64,000 nt of DNA from Hyphococcus flavus. GTDB taxonomy: Bacteria; Pseudomonadota; Alphaproteobacteria; Caulobacterales; Parvularculaceae. This document shows, one piece after another, positions 1 through 8,934 of this stretch. Position numbers and translations under genes: made by a program. Each line of letters starts with the position of its first letter. The stretch's first letter is position 1. The notes under the pieces are model-generated. The model did no database searches and had not been told where the DNA came from. It was given only the letters and a program-made list of their open reading frames with translations. Where the stretch lies: assembly GCF_028748065.1 (NCBI RefSeq), contig NZ_CP118166.1:2867501-2931500 (forward strand). The letters are read 5' to 3'.

Positions 1-182
1 ATTATATGGTGGAAGGTGATCTTCGCCGTGACGTCGCCGTCAACATCAAGCGTTTAATGGACCAGGGTTGCTATCGCGGACTTCGTCATCGTCGCGGGCT
101 TCCGGTTCGTGGACAGCGTACACATACCAATGCACGTACGCGCAAAGGTCCAGCCAAGCCGATCGCCGGCAAAAAGAAATAA
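1..182 (+). CDS. rpsM: 30S ribosomal protein S13, 3' end
   Basis: Only the last 60 codons are inside the window; the 5' end lies before base 1. The reading frame ending at the TAA at 180-182 gives the highly basic C-terminal half of S13, with the conserved run [16 protein letters not shown] followed by a lysine-rich tail. S13 sits in the head of the small subunit and contacts the P-site tRNA and the 50S subunit. The stop is 13 bases before rpsK, as expected in the rpsM-rpsK-rpoA-rplQ operon. Confidence 0.95.
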   Translation, partial: YMVEGDLRRDVAVNIKRLMDQGCYRGLRHRRGLPVRGQRTHTNARTRKGPAKPIAGKKK

Positions 183-195
183 GGGATAAAAAAAG

Positions 196-591
196 ATGGC
201 GAAACAAGCTGCTGCTACGCGCGTTAAGCGCCGCGAACGCAAAAACATCTCCACCGGCGTTGTTCACGTGAACGCGTCGTTCAACAACACCATGGTGACG
301 ATATCTGACGAGCAGGGCAATGCGATTGCATGGTCGTCCGCTGGCGGCATGGGTTTTAAAGGCTCACGCAAATCGACCCCATACGCTGCGCAGCTTGCTG
401 CAGAAGACGCAGCCAAGAAAGCCATGGAACACGGGCTTCAGACGGTGAGCGTTGAAGTGCGCGGTCCGGGTTCTGGCCGTGAAAGCGCGTTGCGCGCGCT
501 GCAGTCGGCAGGCCTCACCGTAACGATTATTCGAGACGTCACGCCAATCCCTCACAATGGCTGCCGTCCGCGTAAACGCCGCCGCGTTTAA
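196..591 (+). CDS. rpsK: 30S ribosomal protein S11
   Basis: The product is 131 residues, the usual length, with a basic N-terminus, the central pattern [14 protein letters not shown] and the C-terminal signature [13 protein letters not shown]11 lies on the platform of the small subunit and takes part in mRNA and tRNA selection in the ribosome. It lies between rpsM and rpoA in the same direction with short gaps, so it is probably co-transcribed with them. An antisense open frame at 364-846 is a shadow and was left out. Confidence 0.98.
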   Translation: MAKQAAATRVKRRERKNISTGVVHVNASFNNTMVTISDEQGNAIAWSSAGGMGFKGSRKSTPYAAQLAAEDAAKKAMEHGLQTVSVEVRGPGSGRESALRALQSAGLTVTIIRDVTPIPHNGCRPRKRRRV

Positions 592-624
592 TTCTGACAC
601 TGACGAACAGAGAGCGACATCCAC

Positions 625-1650
625 ATGGATTCCACAAATATTCTTGAGAAAAACTGGCTTGAGCTGATCCGGCCGCAAAAGCTCGACGTTACGCCGGGTA
701 CGGATTCCAGCCGTAAAGCCGTTATGGTCGCCCAGCCGCTTGAGCGCGGCTTTGGCCTTACGCTTGGCAACTCGCTGCGCCGTATCCTTATGTCGTCGCT
801 GCAGGGCGCGGCGGTTACGTCGATCCAGATTGACGGCGTCGTGCACGAGTTCTCATCCATTCCGGGCGTCCGGGAAGATGTGACCGATCTCGTTCTCAAT
901 ATTAAACAGCTTGCGTTGCGCATGCATGCCGATGGTCCGAAAAGGCTGGTTCTCAAAAAGGACACGCCGGGCCTCGTCACTGCAGCGGATATTGAAGAGA
1001 CGTCCGCCGTTGAAATTCTCAATAAGGACCATGTGATTTGTCACCTTGATGAAGGCGCAAATCTGCGGATCGAAATGACGGTCAACACGGGCAAGGGCTA
1101 TGCGCCTGCTGAGCAGAACCGCCCAGAAGACGCGCCGATCGGTCTGATCCCGATCGACAGTCTCTATTCCCCGGTTATACGGGTCGCCTATCGCGTCGAG
1201 AACACGCGCGAAGGCCAGGTTCTCGACTATGACAAGCTGATCATGGAAGTCGAAACCGATGGTTCTATGTCTCCTGACGATTCCGTTGCCTATGCGGCGC
1301 GTATTCTTCAGGACCAGCTCCAGATCTTCATCAACTTCGACGAGCCGACCAAGGACACGGGCGGCGATGCGCGCGAAGAGCTGCCGTTTAACCCGGCGCT
1401 GTTGCGTAAAGTTGACGAGCTTGAGCTTTCCGTCCGCTCTGCAAATTGCCTGAAGAACGACAACATCGTTTATATCGGCGATCTCATCCAGAAGACGGAA
1501 GCGGAAATGCTCCGTACGCCGAACTTCGGCCGCAAGTCGCTGAACGAGATCAAGGAAGTGCTGGCTGGTCTTGGCCTGCATCTCGGCATGGACGTGCCGG
1601 ACTGGCCGCCGGATAACATTGAAGACCTCGCGAAGAAATTTGATGAATAA
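625..1650 (+). CDS. rpoA: DNA-directed RNA polymerase subunit alpha
   Basis: The product has 341 residues, full length for alpha. The N-terminal dimerisation and assembly domain (to about residue 235) contains [18 protein letters not shown]. The C-terminal domain contains [17 protein letters not shown], which includes the arginine used for UP-element and activator contact in well-studied alpha subunits. It starts 33 bases after rpsK and is followed by rplQ, the standard order. It should act in the core RNA polymerase used by both the housekeeping sigma and the ECF sigma encoded near 51.2 kb. Confidence 0.98.
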   Translation: MDSTNILEKNWLELIRPQKLDVTPGTDSSRKAVMVAQPLERGFGLTLGNSLRRILMSSLQGAAVTSIQIDGVVHEFSSIPGVREDVTDLVLNIKQLALRMHADGPKRLVLKKDTPGLVTAADIEETSAVEILNKDHVICHLDEGANLRIEMTVNTGKGYAPAEQNRPEDAPIGLIPIDSLYSPVIRVAYRVENTREGQVLDYDKLIMEVETDGSMSPDDSVAYAARILQDQLQIFINFDEPTKDTGGDAREELPFNPALLRKVDELELSVRSANCLKNDNIVYIGDLIQKTEAEMLRTPNFGRKSLNEIKEVLAGLGLHLGMDVPDWPPDNIEDLAKKFDE

Positions 1651-1683
1651 CTGACGGGACGTCAGCTTTAAGGAGAAAAAGCC

Positions 1684-2124
1684 ATGCGACACGGGATGGC
1701 GCACAGAAAACTGAACCGCACCCACGAGCATCGCAAAGCGATGTTCGCCAACATGGCTTGCGCGCTGATCAAGCACGAACAGATCACTACGACCTTGCCA
1801 AAGGCGAAGGAACTTCGCCCGATCGTTGAAAAACTCGTCACAAAGGCGAAACATGCCTCGAAAGACGAGGGGCGTTCGCTGCACCTGCGCCGCCAGGTGA
1901 TTTCATCGATCCGCGACAAGGACATGGCCAAGAAGCTGTTTGACACTTTGGGCCCGCGTTACGAAGAGCGCGACGGCGGCTATATCCGCATCATGAAAGC
2001 GGGTTTCCGCTACGGCGATAACGCACCGCTCGCGGTTATCGAATTTGTCGACCGTGATGAAGACGCGAAAGGCCAGGATTCAGGTCCGGTCATGGGCGTT
2101 GAGGACGATGACGACGACGAATAG
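1684..2124 (+). CDS. rplQ: 50S ribosomal protein L17
   Basis: The product has 146 residues. The N-terminus [17 protein letters not shown] is the L17 signature, and the protein ends in an acidic extension of aspartates and glutamates (about residues 134-146), longer than in the shortest L17 proteins. An AAGGAG ribosome-binding site lies just before the ATG. It is the last gene of the operon, followed at 2161 by a hairpin terminator. Confidence 0.97.
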   Translation: MRHGMAHRKLNRTHEHRKAMFANMACALIKHEQITTTLPKAKELRPIVEKLVTKAKHASKDEGRSLHLRRQVISSIRDKDMAKKLFDTLGPRYEERDGGYIRIMKAGFRYGDNAPLAVIEFVDRDEDAKGQDSGPVMGVEDDDDDE

Positions 2125-2160
2125 ACAAGCCGTAATCCGACTTACTGTTTGAATAGAGGG

Positions 2161-2190
2161 CGCGCGGGGATATATTTCCCGCGCGTTCTT
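2161..2190 (+). terminator. Rho-independent terminator after rplQ
   Basis: A 10-bp stem (2161-2170 with 2176-2185, one G-U pair) encloses a 5-base loop and is followed by a T-rich stretch. It separates the ribosomal operon from the degQ-like gene, whose ATG is only about 20 bases further on, so that gene's promoter may overlap or lie inside rplQ. Confidence 0.7.
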
Positions 2191-2208
2191 CATTTGGAGG
2201 CTAGTTTC

Positions 2209-3675
2209 ATGTTCCGTTTCGTTTTCGCCGGATTTGGCGCGTTACTGTTTGCCGTTAATACCGCTTGCGCGCAGCCAGCGCCTGAGACGCAATCTGCAAC
2301 TGAAACGATCGAGCCGGAAATGGCGGCGGAGCAGATCGGGTCCGCGCCGCGCGTGGTCCCGCAATCGCTGGGTGAGGTGAAACTCTCTTTCGCGCCGGTT
2401 GTGGAACGCGCAGCGCCGGCTGTCGTCAATGTCTATACAAAGCGCGTTGTGCAACAGCGCAGCCCATTCGCGGGCGATCCGTTTTTCGAACGCTTCTTCG
2501 GCGGGGGTGATTTCGGCGCGCCGCGCGAGCGGGTGCAGAACTCGCTCGGGTCCGGCGTTATTGTCAGCCCGGATGGCGTTGTCGTCACTAACAATCACGT
2601 CATCGAAGGCATGACAGAGATCAAGGTCGTGCTCAGCGACCGGCGTGAGTATGAAGCCGAGCTTGTGCTGGCTGACTCGCAGACGGACCTCGCCGTATTG
2701 CGTATCAATGTGGATGAACCGCTTCCGTATCTGACTTTCGCGAACTCTGACTCCATTCAGGTCGGCGATGTGGTGCTCGCCATCGGTAATCCGTTTGGCG
2801 TCGGCCAGACTGTTACCAACGGCATTATTTCGGCGCTGGCGCGTACGGCGGTTTCGGTTTCCGATTACTCGTTCTTTATACAGACGGATGCAGCTATAAA
2901 TCCGGGCAATTCCGGCGGCGCCCTGATCGATATCGACGGGCGGCTCGTCGGGGTTAACTCGGCGATTTATTCGCGCTCAGGCGGTTCAAACGGCATCGGT
3001 TTCGCTATTCCCTCGCGTCTTGTACAGCAGGTCATCAAGTCCGCCATCAGCGGAACGGCGCTGGTGCGCCCCTGGCTTGGCGCATCCTCCAGCACGGTGA
3101 CGTCGGACATGGCCAAGGCGTTGCAACTGGCGCGGCCGGCCGGCGCCATTGTCGATGACGTCTGGGAGAATGGTCCTGCGGACAATGCCGGCATAGAGCC
3201 AGGGGATGTCATCATCGAAGTCGATGGACAGCCCGTCTTTGATGCGCAGACGCTGCAATATCGCATCGGCGTCAATAATGACGGCGACAGCACAGACGTA
3301 AAGTTCGTGCGCAACGGGAGAGAGCGCTCCGCAACATTAACGCTTTCCCTGCCGCCAGAAACGCCCGAGCGCGATCCGCGTGCACTAGAAGGCAATCATC
3401 CGCTGAACGGCGTCACGGTAGACAATCTCTCACCGAGATACAGTGAGGAACTGGGGCTCGATCCATTGTCGAAAGGCGTTGTGGTTTCAGAGGTGCAATC
3501 GCGCTCATTCGCAGCGCGACGAGGGCTGCGCCCCGGCCACAAGATAGTCTCGGTCAACGGGCGCGCCGTGAACACAGCGGCTGAACTCGCCCGCGAGATC
3601 GCCAAGCCGGCGCGAAGCTGGGAGCTTGAAATCGATACCGGCGGGCGCATCGTGCCGTGGCGCGTGGGGCGGTGA
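2209..3675 (+). CDS. degQ: periplasmic Do-family serine protease (DegP/DegQ)
   Basis: The 488-residue product begins with a signal peptide ending near the Cys-Ala of residues 20-21. It has a trypsin-like domain with His130 (in TNNHV), Asp160 (in TDLAVL) and Ser235 (in NPGNSGGAL). The spacing of 30 and 75 residues between triad members equals that of E. coli DegP. Two PDZ domains follow (about residues 280-370 and 400-485). Members degrade or refold misfolded periplasmic and outer-membrane proteins. The ATG at 2209 was chosen over an in-frame upstream start at 2149 because GGAGG precedes it and the signal peptide begins there. Its place between rplQ and rarA is common in alphaproteobacteria. 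Confidence 0.93.
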   Translation: MFRFVFAGFGALLFAVNTACAQPAPETQSATETIEPEMAAEQIGSAPRVVPQSLGEVKLSFAPVVERAAPAVVNVYTKRVVQQRSPFAGDPFFERFFGGGDFGAPRERVQNSLGSGVIVSPDGVVVTNNHVIEGMTEIKVVLSDRREYEAELVLADSQTDLAVLRINVDEPLPYLTFANSDSIQVGDVVLAIGNPFGVGQTVTNGIISALARTAVSVSDYSFFIQTDAAINPGNSGGALIDIDGRLVGVNSAIYSRSGGSNGIGFAIPSRLVQQVIKSAISGTALVRPWLGASSSTVTSDMAKALQLARPAGAIVDDVWENGPADNAGIEPGDVIIEVDGQPVFDAQTLQYRIGVNNDGDSTDVKFVRNGRERSATLTLSLPPETPERDPRALEGNHPLNGVTVDNLSPRYSEELGLDPLSKGVVVSEVQSRSFAARRGLRPGHKIVSVNGRAVNTAAELAREIAKPARSWELEIDTGGRIVPWRVGR

Positions 3676-3753
3676 CCGGCTATGCTAACCCATCTTGGAT
3701 TTTTAGGTGTTTTTCAAAAGTGTAAGATGCGGAATTCGCAAAGCCTTCAGAAC

Positions 3754-3833
3754 TGTCATCACCGGGCTCGTCCCGGTGATCCAGTAATGTTGGCGGCTTG
3801 AACTGGATTGCCGGAACAAGCCCGGCAATGACA
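3754..3833 (+). repeat. paired REP-like palindromic intergenic repeat
   Basis: Two 30-31-base palindromic units lie head to head, at 3754-3783 and 3803-3833. The reverse complement of the second closely matches the first (TGTCATTGCCGGG against TGTCATCACCGGG), and each unit folds on itself around a CTCGT or similar loop. This is the form of the dispersed palindromic repeats common in alphaproteobacterial intergenic regions. It is the only copy I found in this window. It may act as a transcription terminator or mRNA stabiliser between degQ and rarA. Confidence 0.75.
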
Positions 3834-3926
3834 TCAGATTTTGGTTTTGTGTAAGCGCCTCAGGATGAGGGCTTTGTAAATTCAGGCCAACTCTCCACGC
3901 GCGTAGCCGCGTTGAAAGGAACGGCA

Positions 3927-5237
3927 TTGTCAGACCTCTTCCAGTCCGCCGGGCTTGAAAACGACGCGCCCCGTCCGTTGGCGGATCGTTTGCGGCCAAC
4001 AAAATTGGACGATGTGGTCGGGCAGGACCATCTGTTGGCAAAAGGCGCGCCGTTAAGGCGGATGCTGGATGCCGGGCGTCTTTCGTCGCTGATCCTGTGG
4101 GGCCCGCCCGGCGTTGGCAAGACGACTATCGCGCGGCTGCTCGCGGACGGCGCCAAGCTTGAGTTTGAACAGATCTCGGCGATCTTTTCCGGCGTCGCCG
4201 ATTTGCGCAAAGTCTTCGAACGCGCCAAGGCGCGACGGGCGGCGGGAAAGGGAACGCTCTTGTTCGTCGATGAGATTCATCGTTTCAACAAGGCGCAGCA
4301 GGACGGGTTCCTGCCCCATGTGGAAGCGGGCGTCATCACGCTTGTTGGCGCCACGACTGAAAACCCGTCATTCGAGCTCAACGCTGCGCTGCTTTCCCGC
4401 GCGCAGGTTTTTACGCTTAACCGGCTAGACGATGACGCGCTTGAGCAACTGTTAAAACGTGCTGAGGCGGAGAAGGGACGCACGCTTGCACTTACCGGCG
4501 AAGCGCGCGCAACGTTTCGGATGATGGCCGATGGCGACGGAAGGTTTGTGCTTAACCTGGCGGAAGAAATCTTCGCTGAGCCTGAGGGCCGAAAGCCGGT
4601 TGAACCCAAAGAGCTTGCCGAACTCGTTCAGCGCCGTGCGCCGGTCTACGACAAGGGGCAGGAGTCCCATTACAACCTCGCCAGTGCGTTGCAAAAATCC
4701 ATCCGCGGTTCGGATGTTGATGCTGCGCTTTACTGGGCCGCGCGCATGCTTGCCGGCGGTGAGGACCCGAAATTCATATTACGCCGGCTCGTGGTGATCG
4801 CGTCAGAAGATATCGGCAATGCCGACCCACAGGCGTTGCCGCTCGCCATTGCCGCCAAGGATGCTTACGAATTCCTCGGCCAGCCCGAAGGCGAAATCGC
4901 CATTGGCCAATTGGTCGCCTATCTCGGGACGGCGCCGAAATCCAACCGCTCGCATGTTGCATTTAAACAGGCCAAAGGCGCCGCGCGCGACACGGGCTCG
5001 CTGATGCCGCCGCCGCACGCCATGAACGCGCCGACAAAACTCATGAAAAACCTCGGCTATTCCGAAGGCTACGTCTACGATCACGATACGGACGAAGGTT
5101 TTGCTGGTCTCAACTATTTTCCGCCGGATATGGATCGAAAAGAATTCTATCATCCGTCCCAATACGGGTTCGACAAGGAAATCGCGAAACGACTCACTTA
5201 CTGGAATAAGAAACGGCAGGAAAAGTCCAAAGGCTGA
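3927..5237 (+). CDS. rarA: replication-associated recombination protein A (AAA+ ATPase)
   Basis: The 436-residue product is full length for RarA/MgsA, with Walker [10 protein letters not shown] near residue 59, Walker [13 protein letters not shown], a sensor region [12 protein letters not shown] and the C-terminal MgsA domain. RarA acts at stalled replication forks and binds SSB. The TTG at 3927 is preferred over the in-frame TTG at 3912 because AAAGGA lies 6 bases before it; the N-terminus is then MSDLFQSAG. The stop overlaps the next start by one base, so the following membrane protein is translationally coupled. Confidence 0.93.
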   Translation: MSDLFQSAGLENDAPRPLADRLRPTKLDDVVGQDHLLAKGAPLRRMLDAGRLSSLILWGPPGVGKTTIARLLADGAKLEFEQISAIFSGVADLRKVFERAKARRAAGKGTLLFVDEIHRFNKAQQDGFLPHVEAGVITLVGATTENPSFELNAALLSRAQVFTLNRLDDDALEQLLKRAEAEKGRTLALTGEARATFRMMADGDGRFVLNLAEEIFAEPEGRKPVEPKELAELVQRRAPVYDKGQESHYNLASALQKSIRGSDVDAALYWAARMLAGGEDPKFILRRLVVIASEDIGNADPQALPLAIAAKDAYEFLGQPEGEIAIGQLVAYLGTAPKSNRSHVAFKQAKGAARDTGSLMPPPHAMNAPTKLMKNLGYSEGYVYDHDTDEGFAGLNYFPPDMDRKEFYHPSQYGFDKEIAKRLTYWNKKRQEKSKG

Positions 5238-6025
5238 TGCAGGCGTTATGGGATACCGTCACCGCTACGCCCCTGGGCCTTAAAGCTTTAATTGTAGGCG
5301 TATGTTTTCTCGTGTTTTTTATGGGAGAGCGGCTCTTGTCTGCTACGCCTTATCCTGCGTCAAAAGCGCGGCTCGTTCGTAATTTTGGTTTATGGGTGAT
5401 TGTCCTGATCGCTTCACCGATTATCGTAGCGCCGCTGACGGCGCTCGGCGCTAATCAACTTCTTTGGGTTCGGACAGACAGCCTGCAGATGAATGTCCTC
5501 GTCCTTGCCGGGGATATCATTCTACTCGACCTGTGGACGTATTGGCTCCACCGCGCATGGCATCGCGTTCCGGTCATGTGGCGTTTTCACAAGGTGCATC
5601 ATTTCGATGAGTTTCTGGATTCAACCAGCTCGTTTCGCTTTCATCTGGGCGAGGTCGCCGTTTCAGCCGCTTTGCGGCTTATCCCCATCGCCGTACTCGC
5701 AATCCCGTTCGCGCATGTGATCGTGTTTGAAACGGTATTGCTTTGCGCTGTTATTTTTCATCATTCAAACCTGCAATTGCCTGAGCGGTTCGAAAACGGA
5801 TTATCGAGGGTTATGATCACACCCTCGATCCACTGGGTGCATCATCACGCCGTGATGCGCGATACGCATTCAAACTATGGGGCGATTTTCAGTGTCTGGG
5901 ACCGGTTATTCCATTCACAAAGCAAAACCAAACGCACGCCAAAGATGAAAATAGGCGTCGAATCCATTGAAGATAAACCGTTTTTAGGCTTAATCCTGAC
6001 ACCGTTTATGAGGAGCAAGCAATGA
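5237..6025 (+). CDS. sterol desaturase / fatty acid hydroxylase family membrane protein
   Basis: The 262-residue product has several N-terminal hydrophobic segments and the histidine clusters of this di-iron family: HRAWHRVP and HKVHHFDE (HxxxH and HxxHH), and a third cluster near HWVHHHAVMRDTHSNYG. Family members hydroxylate or desaturate lipids at the membrane; the substrate cannot be told from the sequence. Its start overlaps the rarA stop by one base and its end overlaps crcB by four bases, so it is embedded in a coupled operon where the usual alphaproteobacterial order would have rarA next to crcB. Confidence 0.85.
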   Translation: MQALWDTVTATPLGLKALIVGVCFLVFFMGERLLSATPYPASKARLVRNFGLWVIVLIASPIIVAPLTALGANQLLWVRTDSLQMNVLVLAGDIILLDLWTYWLHRAWHRVPVMWRFHKVHHFDEFLDSTSSFRFHLGEVAVSAALRLIPIAVLAIPFAHVIVFETVLLCAVIFHHSNLQLPERFENGLSRVMITPSIHWVHHHAVMRDTHSNYGAIFSVWDRLFHSQSKTKRTPKMKIGVESIEDKPFLGLILTPFMRSKQ

Positions 6026-6405
6026 ACGCGCATATCTGGCTGGCTGTTGCGGCGGGCGGCGCTGTTGGCGCCATGGCGCGCCACGGCGTTTCGCGTGTGG
6101 CGCTGCACTGGCTTGGTCCGAATTTTCCGTGGGGCACGCTGGCGGCGAATGTCGCCGGATCGTTCGCTATGGGGCTGGTTATCGTTTGGCTTTCAGCGCG
6201 CGAACCGGCTAACCCGGCGCTGCGCGCTTTTTTAACGGTCGGTCTCCTCGGCGCCTTTACAACGTTTTCGACATTCTCACTGGATGTCGTCGCGCTTTAC
6301 CGCGACCGGACATTGACCATCGCAGGGATGTATGTGCTGGCTTCCGTACTCTTGTCCGTAAGCGGATTATTGCTTGGGTTATTTGTTGGGCGGCAGGCGG
6401 TATGA
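6022..6405 (+). CDS. crcB: fluoride efflux channel CrcB/FluC
   Basis: The 127-residue product has four predicted transmembrane segments and the family motifs GAMARH near the N-terminus, NVAGSFAMG and FTTFSTFSLD. FluC channels are dual-topology dimers that export fluoride across the inner membrane. I saw no fluoride riboswitch upstream, where the preceding gene runs directly into the ATG (ATGA overlap). Its stop overlaps the next start by four bases. Confidence 0.95.
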   Translation: MNAHIWLAVAAGGAVGAMARHGVSRVALHWLGPNFPWGTLAANVAGSFAMGLVIVWLSAREPANPALRAFLTVGLLGAFTTFSTFSLDVVALYRDRTLTIAGMYVLASVLLSVSGLLLGLFVGRQAV

Positions 6406-7382
6406 GCGGCGTACAGACAAGAACAGTCAAAGATGATGAGGCGGGAATGCGTCTCGACCGCTGGTTCAAGGCCCATTTCCCGTCCGTGCGTCATGGCGAG
6501 CTGGAAAAATTTCTCCGCAAAGGGCAGGTGCGGGTATCGGGTGGCCGGGCGAAATCAAATCGCCGGCTGGAGCCTGGCGATGAAATTCGCATCCCGCCAT
6601 TGGACAGTTCAAGAGCTGCAAAAAAACAGCGCCAGTTCAGTGTGGAAGATCAACAAGAGATCAGAAAGCTCATCCTCTATGAGGATGAATCGCTCATTGC
6701 GCTGAACAAGCCATTTGGTTTGGCGGTACAGGGCGGCGAGAAAACCAGGCGCCACATTGACGGCATGCTCGCCTCGGTGACGAAAGACGGCGAGCGCCCG
6801 CGCCTCGTACATCGTCTGGATAAGGATACGGGCGGCTTAATGCTGGTGGCGAAGACACGGCCGGCGGCGCAACGCTTGAGCGACATGTTCAAGGGGCGTG
6901 ATATTGAAAAAACCTACTGGGCGCTTGTCAACGGCATGCCGAGGCCGCGCGAGGGGACCATCGACCTGCCCATCGCCAAACGGATGGTGCGGATTGGCGA
7001 TGGCGAACAGGAACGCGTCGTGCCGGCCGATGGCGAGACAGCCAAAAAGGCGGTGTCGCATTATCAGATCATCGAAGAGGCCGGGGTTGTTTCGTTTCTG
7101 GCGATGCAGCCTGTCACCGGGCGCACCCACCAGTTAAGGGTGCACGCTGCTGCGATGGGCTGCCCGGTTGTGGGCGACGGCAAATATGGCAGCGCCCAGT
7201 CGCGGATAGAGGGCGTATCGCAAAAGCTGCATTTGTTTTGCCGTTCCATGTCTTTTCCGCACCCGAAATCTGGCCGCCGCATGACGCTGCAAGCTCCCCT
7301 GACCGGGCACATGCGCGAGACCTGGTCGTTTTTCGCATTCAATGGCGAGGCAACCTGCGAGTGGCCAGAGGAGTTGAAGTGA
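6402..7382 (+). CDS. rluC: RluC/RluD-family 23S rRNA pseudouridine synthase
   Basis: The 326-residue product has an N-terminal S4 RNA-binding domain (about residues 12-70) and a pseudouridine synthase domain with the catalytic aspartate motif HRLDKDTGG. Its end contains the conserved GRTHQLRVHAAAMGCPVVGD. Enzymes of this type modify uridines of 23S rRNA. The crcB-rluC order is typical for alphaproteobacteria and supports RluC. The exact target uridines cannot be read from the sequence. Confidence 0.88.
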   Translation: MSGVQTRTVKDDEAGMRLDRWFKAHFPSVRHGELEKFLRKGQVRVSGGRAKSNRRLEPGDEIRIPPLDSSRAAKKQRQFSVEDQQEIRKLILYEDESLIALNKPFGLAVQGGEKTRRHIDGMLASVTKDGERPRLVHRLDKDTGGLMLVAKTRPAAQRLSDMFKGRDIEKTYWALVNGMPRPREGTIDLPIAKRMVRIGDGEQERVVPADGETAKKAVSHYQIIEEAGVVSFLAMQPVTGRTHQLRVHAAAMGCPVVGDGKYGSAQSRIEGVSQKLHLFCRSMSFPHPKSGRRMTLQAPLTGHMRETWSFFAFNGEATCEWPEELK

Positions 7383-8098
7383 CCGGGAACGTGTCGCCGA
7401 AACGGTTCTACAAGGACGTCGCCACCGATCAATTGGACGGGCGTTATCGCATTCTGCTCGACAGCCGACCCGCGCGCACACGCGGTAAAAACTTACTGAC
7501 GGCTCCGACACAAGCACTGGCAGATGCGATTGCCGGGGAGTGGGACGCTCAAAGTGAGACCATCGATCAAATCAGCATGCCATTAACGGGCGTCATGGCG
7601 GCGGCGATTGATGGCGGCGAGAGCGCGGCGCAAACGTGGCTTGATGAAATCCTCAACTATCTGGGGTCCGATCTTGTTTGCTATCGCGCGGACGAACCTG
7701 CCGAGCTGGTAGAAAGGCAAGCTGCCGTCTGGGACCCTTATCTTGATTTTGCGCGCGCCGAATTCGGCGCGCCTCTGATGAAAACGCAAGGGATTATCGC
7801 CGTAAGCCAACCGCAACTGTCTATCGACGCCGTGCGATCCCATCTCGCTGAACAGCCACCGGAAACGTTGTTCGCCCTGAGGCTGGCGACGGCGATAACC
7901 GGATCCGCCGTCTTGGCGTTAGCGCTGTGGCGCAACGCCTACGGGCCTGAAGAAATATTCGAAGCTTCTCTGGTTGACGAACGCTTTCAGGAACAACGAT
8001 GGGGCGTTGATGAAGAGGCAATGGCGCGCCAATCGCGCCTTGGCGCCGAGTTCGCCAGCATCGCCCGTTTCTTAAATTTAGTGGCTGCGGATTACTGA
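7379..8098 (+). CDS. ATP12-family F1-ATPase assembly chaperone
   Basis: The 239-residue product, read from a GTG that overlaps the rluC stop, shows the ATP12 pattern: an N-terminal VSPKRFYKDV, then LDGRPxR-like LDSRPARTRGKN and a helical C-terminal half with WDPYLDFA and DERFQEQRWG. In mitochondria ATP12 binds F1 alpha before assembly; alphaproteobacterial members are thought to do the same. An in-frame start at 7238 inside rluC is rejected because the conserved N-terminus begins at the GTG. Many relatives have a HAD phosphatase gene between rluC and this gene; none is present here. Confidence 0.85.
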   Translation: MTGNVSPKRFYKDVATDQLDGRYRILLDSRPARTRGKNLLTAPTQALADAIAGEWDAQSETIDQISMPLTGVMAAAIDGGESAAQTWLDEILNYLGSDLVCYRADEPAELVERQAAVWDPYLDFARAEFGAPLMKTQGIIAVSQPQLSIDAVRSHLAEQPPETLFALRLATAITGSAVLALALWRNAYGPEEIFEASLVDERFQEQRWGVDEEAMARQSRLGAEFASIARFLNLVAADY

Positions 8099-8841
8099 TC
8101 AACCGTTTCGCCGCGGTTGAGAGCACGAAACCGCGCGAGTTCCTCGCCAGTCAGGATCGTGTCTTTGTCGGCATCCATTGAGTCAAAGTCGAGCATGGTT
8201 TCCCGGATAAAATCCTGAAGGCTGAGGGTTTCCGCCGCTCCGGCCATAAAGGCGAATTTTTCAAGCGCGTACGCCTTGGTCTGCATTTCCGCCGTGTCAG
8301 GATCAATTTCCGCCAGAAAGGCGTCGTATTTTCGCTGTTGTGCGATTTCGTTATTTGGCGCTTCTGCCTGACGCGCCTCGTTCAGGCGCCAGGTATTGAC
8401 GAGGTCCGCGAATTCTTGCGCCGTCATGGCCCCGTCACGGTTTGCATCGGCGATAACAAAATCCAGCTTTGCTTCTTCGAATGCTTCGGTTCTGGTCAGT
8501 GCTTCCCGGTCATAACGCTCTTTGAGACGTTGAACGGTTGTCTTTCCAGCTTCGGTTTCGCGATAGGGCTGGTCTCGTGAGTAGGTGACAGTGCGTTTTT
8601 CAGTTTCGACAACTTCACCGTTAACAGTTCTCTGTAAGGTGAACGATTGCTGGAGTTGCTGGCGGCTGTTCAGCAAATCCGCCATATTGTCCGCATCGAC
8701 AGAATTGGAAGTATCGCTTTCTGTTTCAGCGCTAGCCGCCGGATCGGCTGTTGATGCGTCATCATTTTCCTGAAAAGCCATCGCGTTGCATGAAAAAAAC
8801 GCAGTGAAGGCCATCACTGAAAAATTGCGCACTAACGACAT
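8092..8841 (-). CDS. secreted EF-hand calcium-binding protein
   Basis: The 249-residue product starts with a signal peptide (cleavage near residue 23, NAMA/FQEN). Two EF-hand loops are visible: DANRDGAMTAQEF near residue 152 and DADKDTILTGEEL near residue 228. The middle is polar, rich in Glu, Thr and Arg. The protein probably acts in the periplasm and binds Ca2+; its partner is unknown. It converges on the ATP12 gene and the two coding ends overlap by seven bases, so no intrinsic terminator fits between them. Confidence 0.75.
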   Translation of the reverse strand: MSLVRNFSVMAFTAFFSCNAMAFQENDDASTADPAASAETESDTSNSVDADNMADLLNSRQQLQQSFTLQRTVNGEVVETEKRTVTYSRDQPYRETEAGKTTVQRLKERYDREALTRTEAFEEAKLDFVIADANRDGAMTAQEFADLVNTWRLNEARQAEAPNNEIAQQRKYDAFLAEIDPDTAEMQTKAYALEKFAFMAGAAETLSLQDFIRETMLDFDSMDADKDTILTGEELARFRALNRGETVDQ

Positions 8842-8934
8842 TTAACTTACTCCTGAAATCCTTACTGACTGAGTAAACACGAAACAGGGTAAAAAGTCCC
8901 CAAATTCAGCACTTATTTGCCGGTAAATTGAACA

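Noticed and set aside
853-1884. 343-codon open frame antisense to rpoA and rplQ
   Set aside because: Shadow of clearly recognised genes; no domain.
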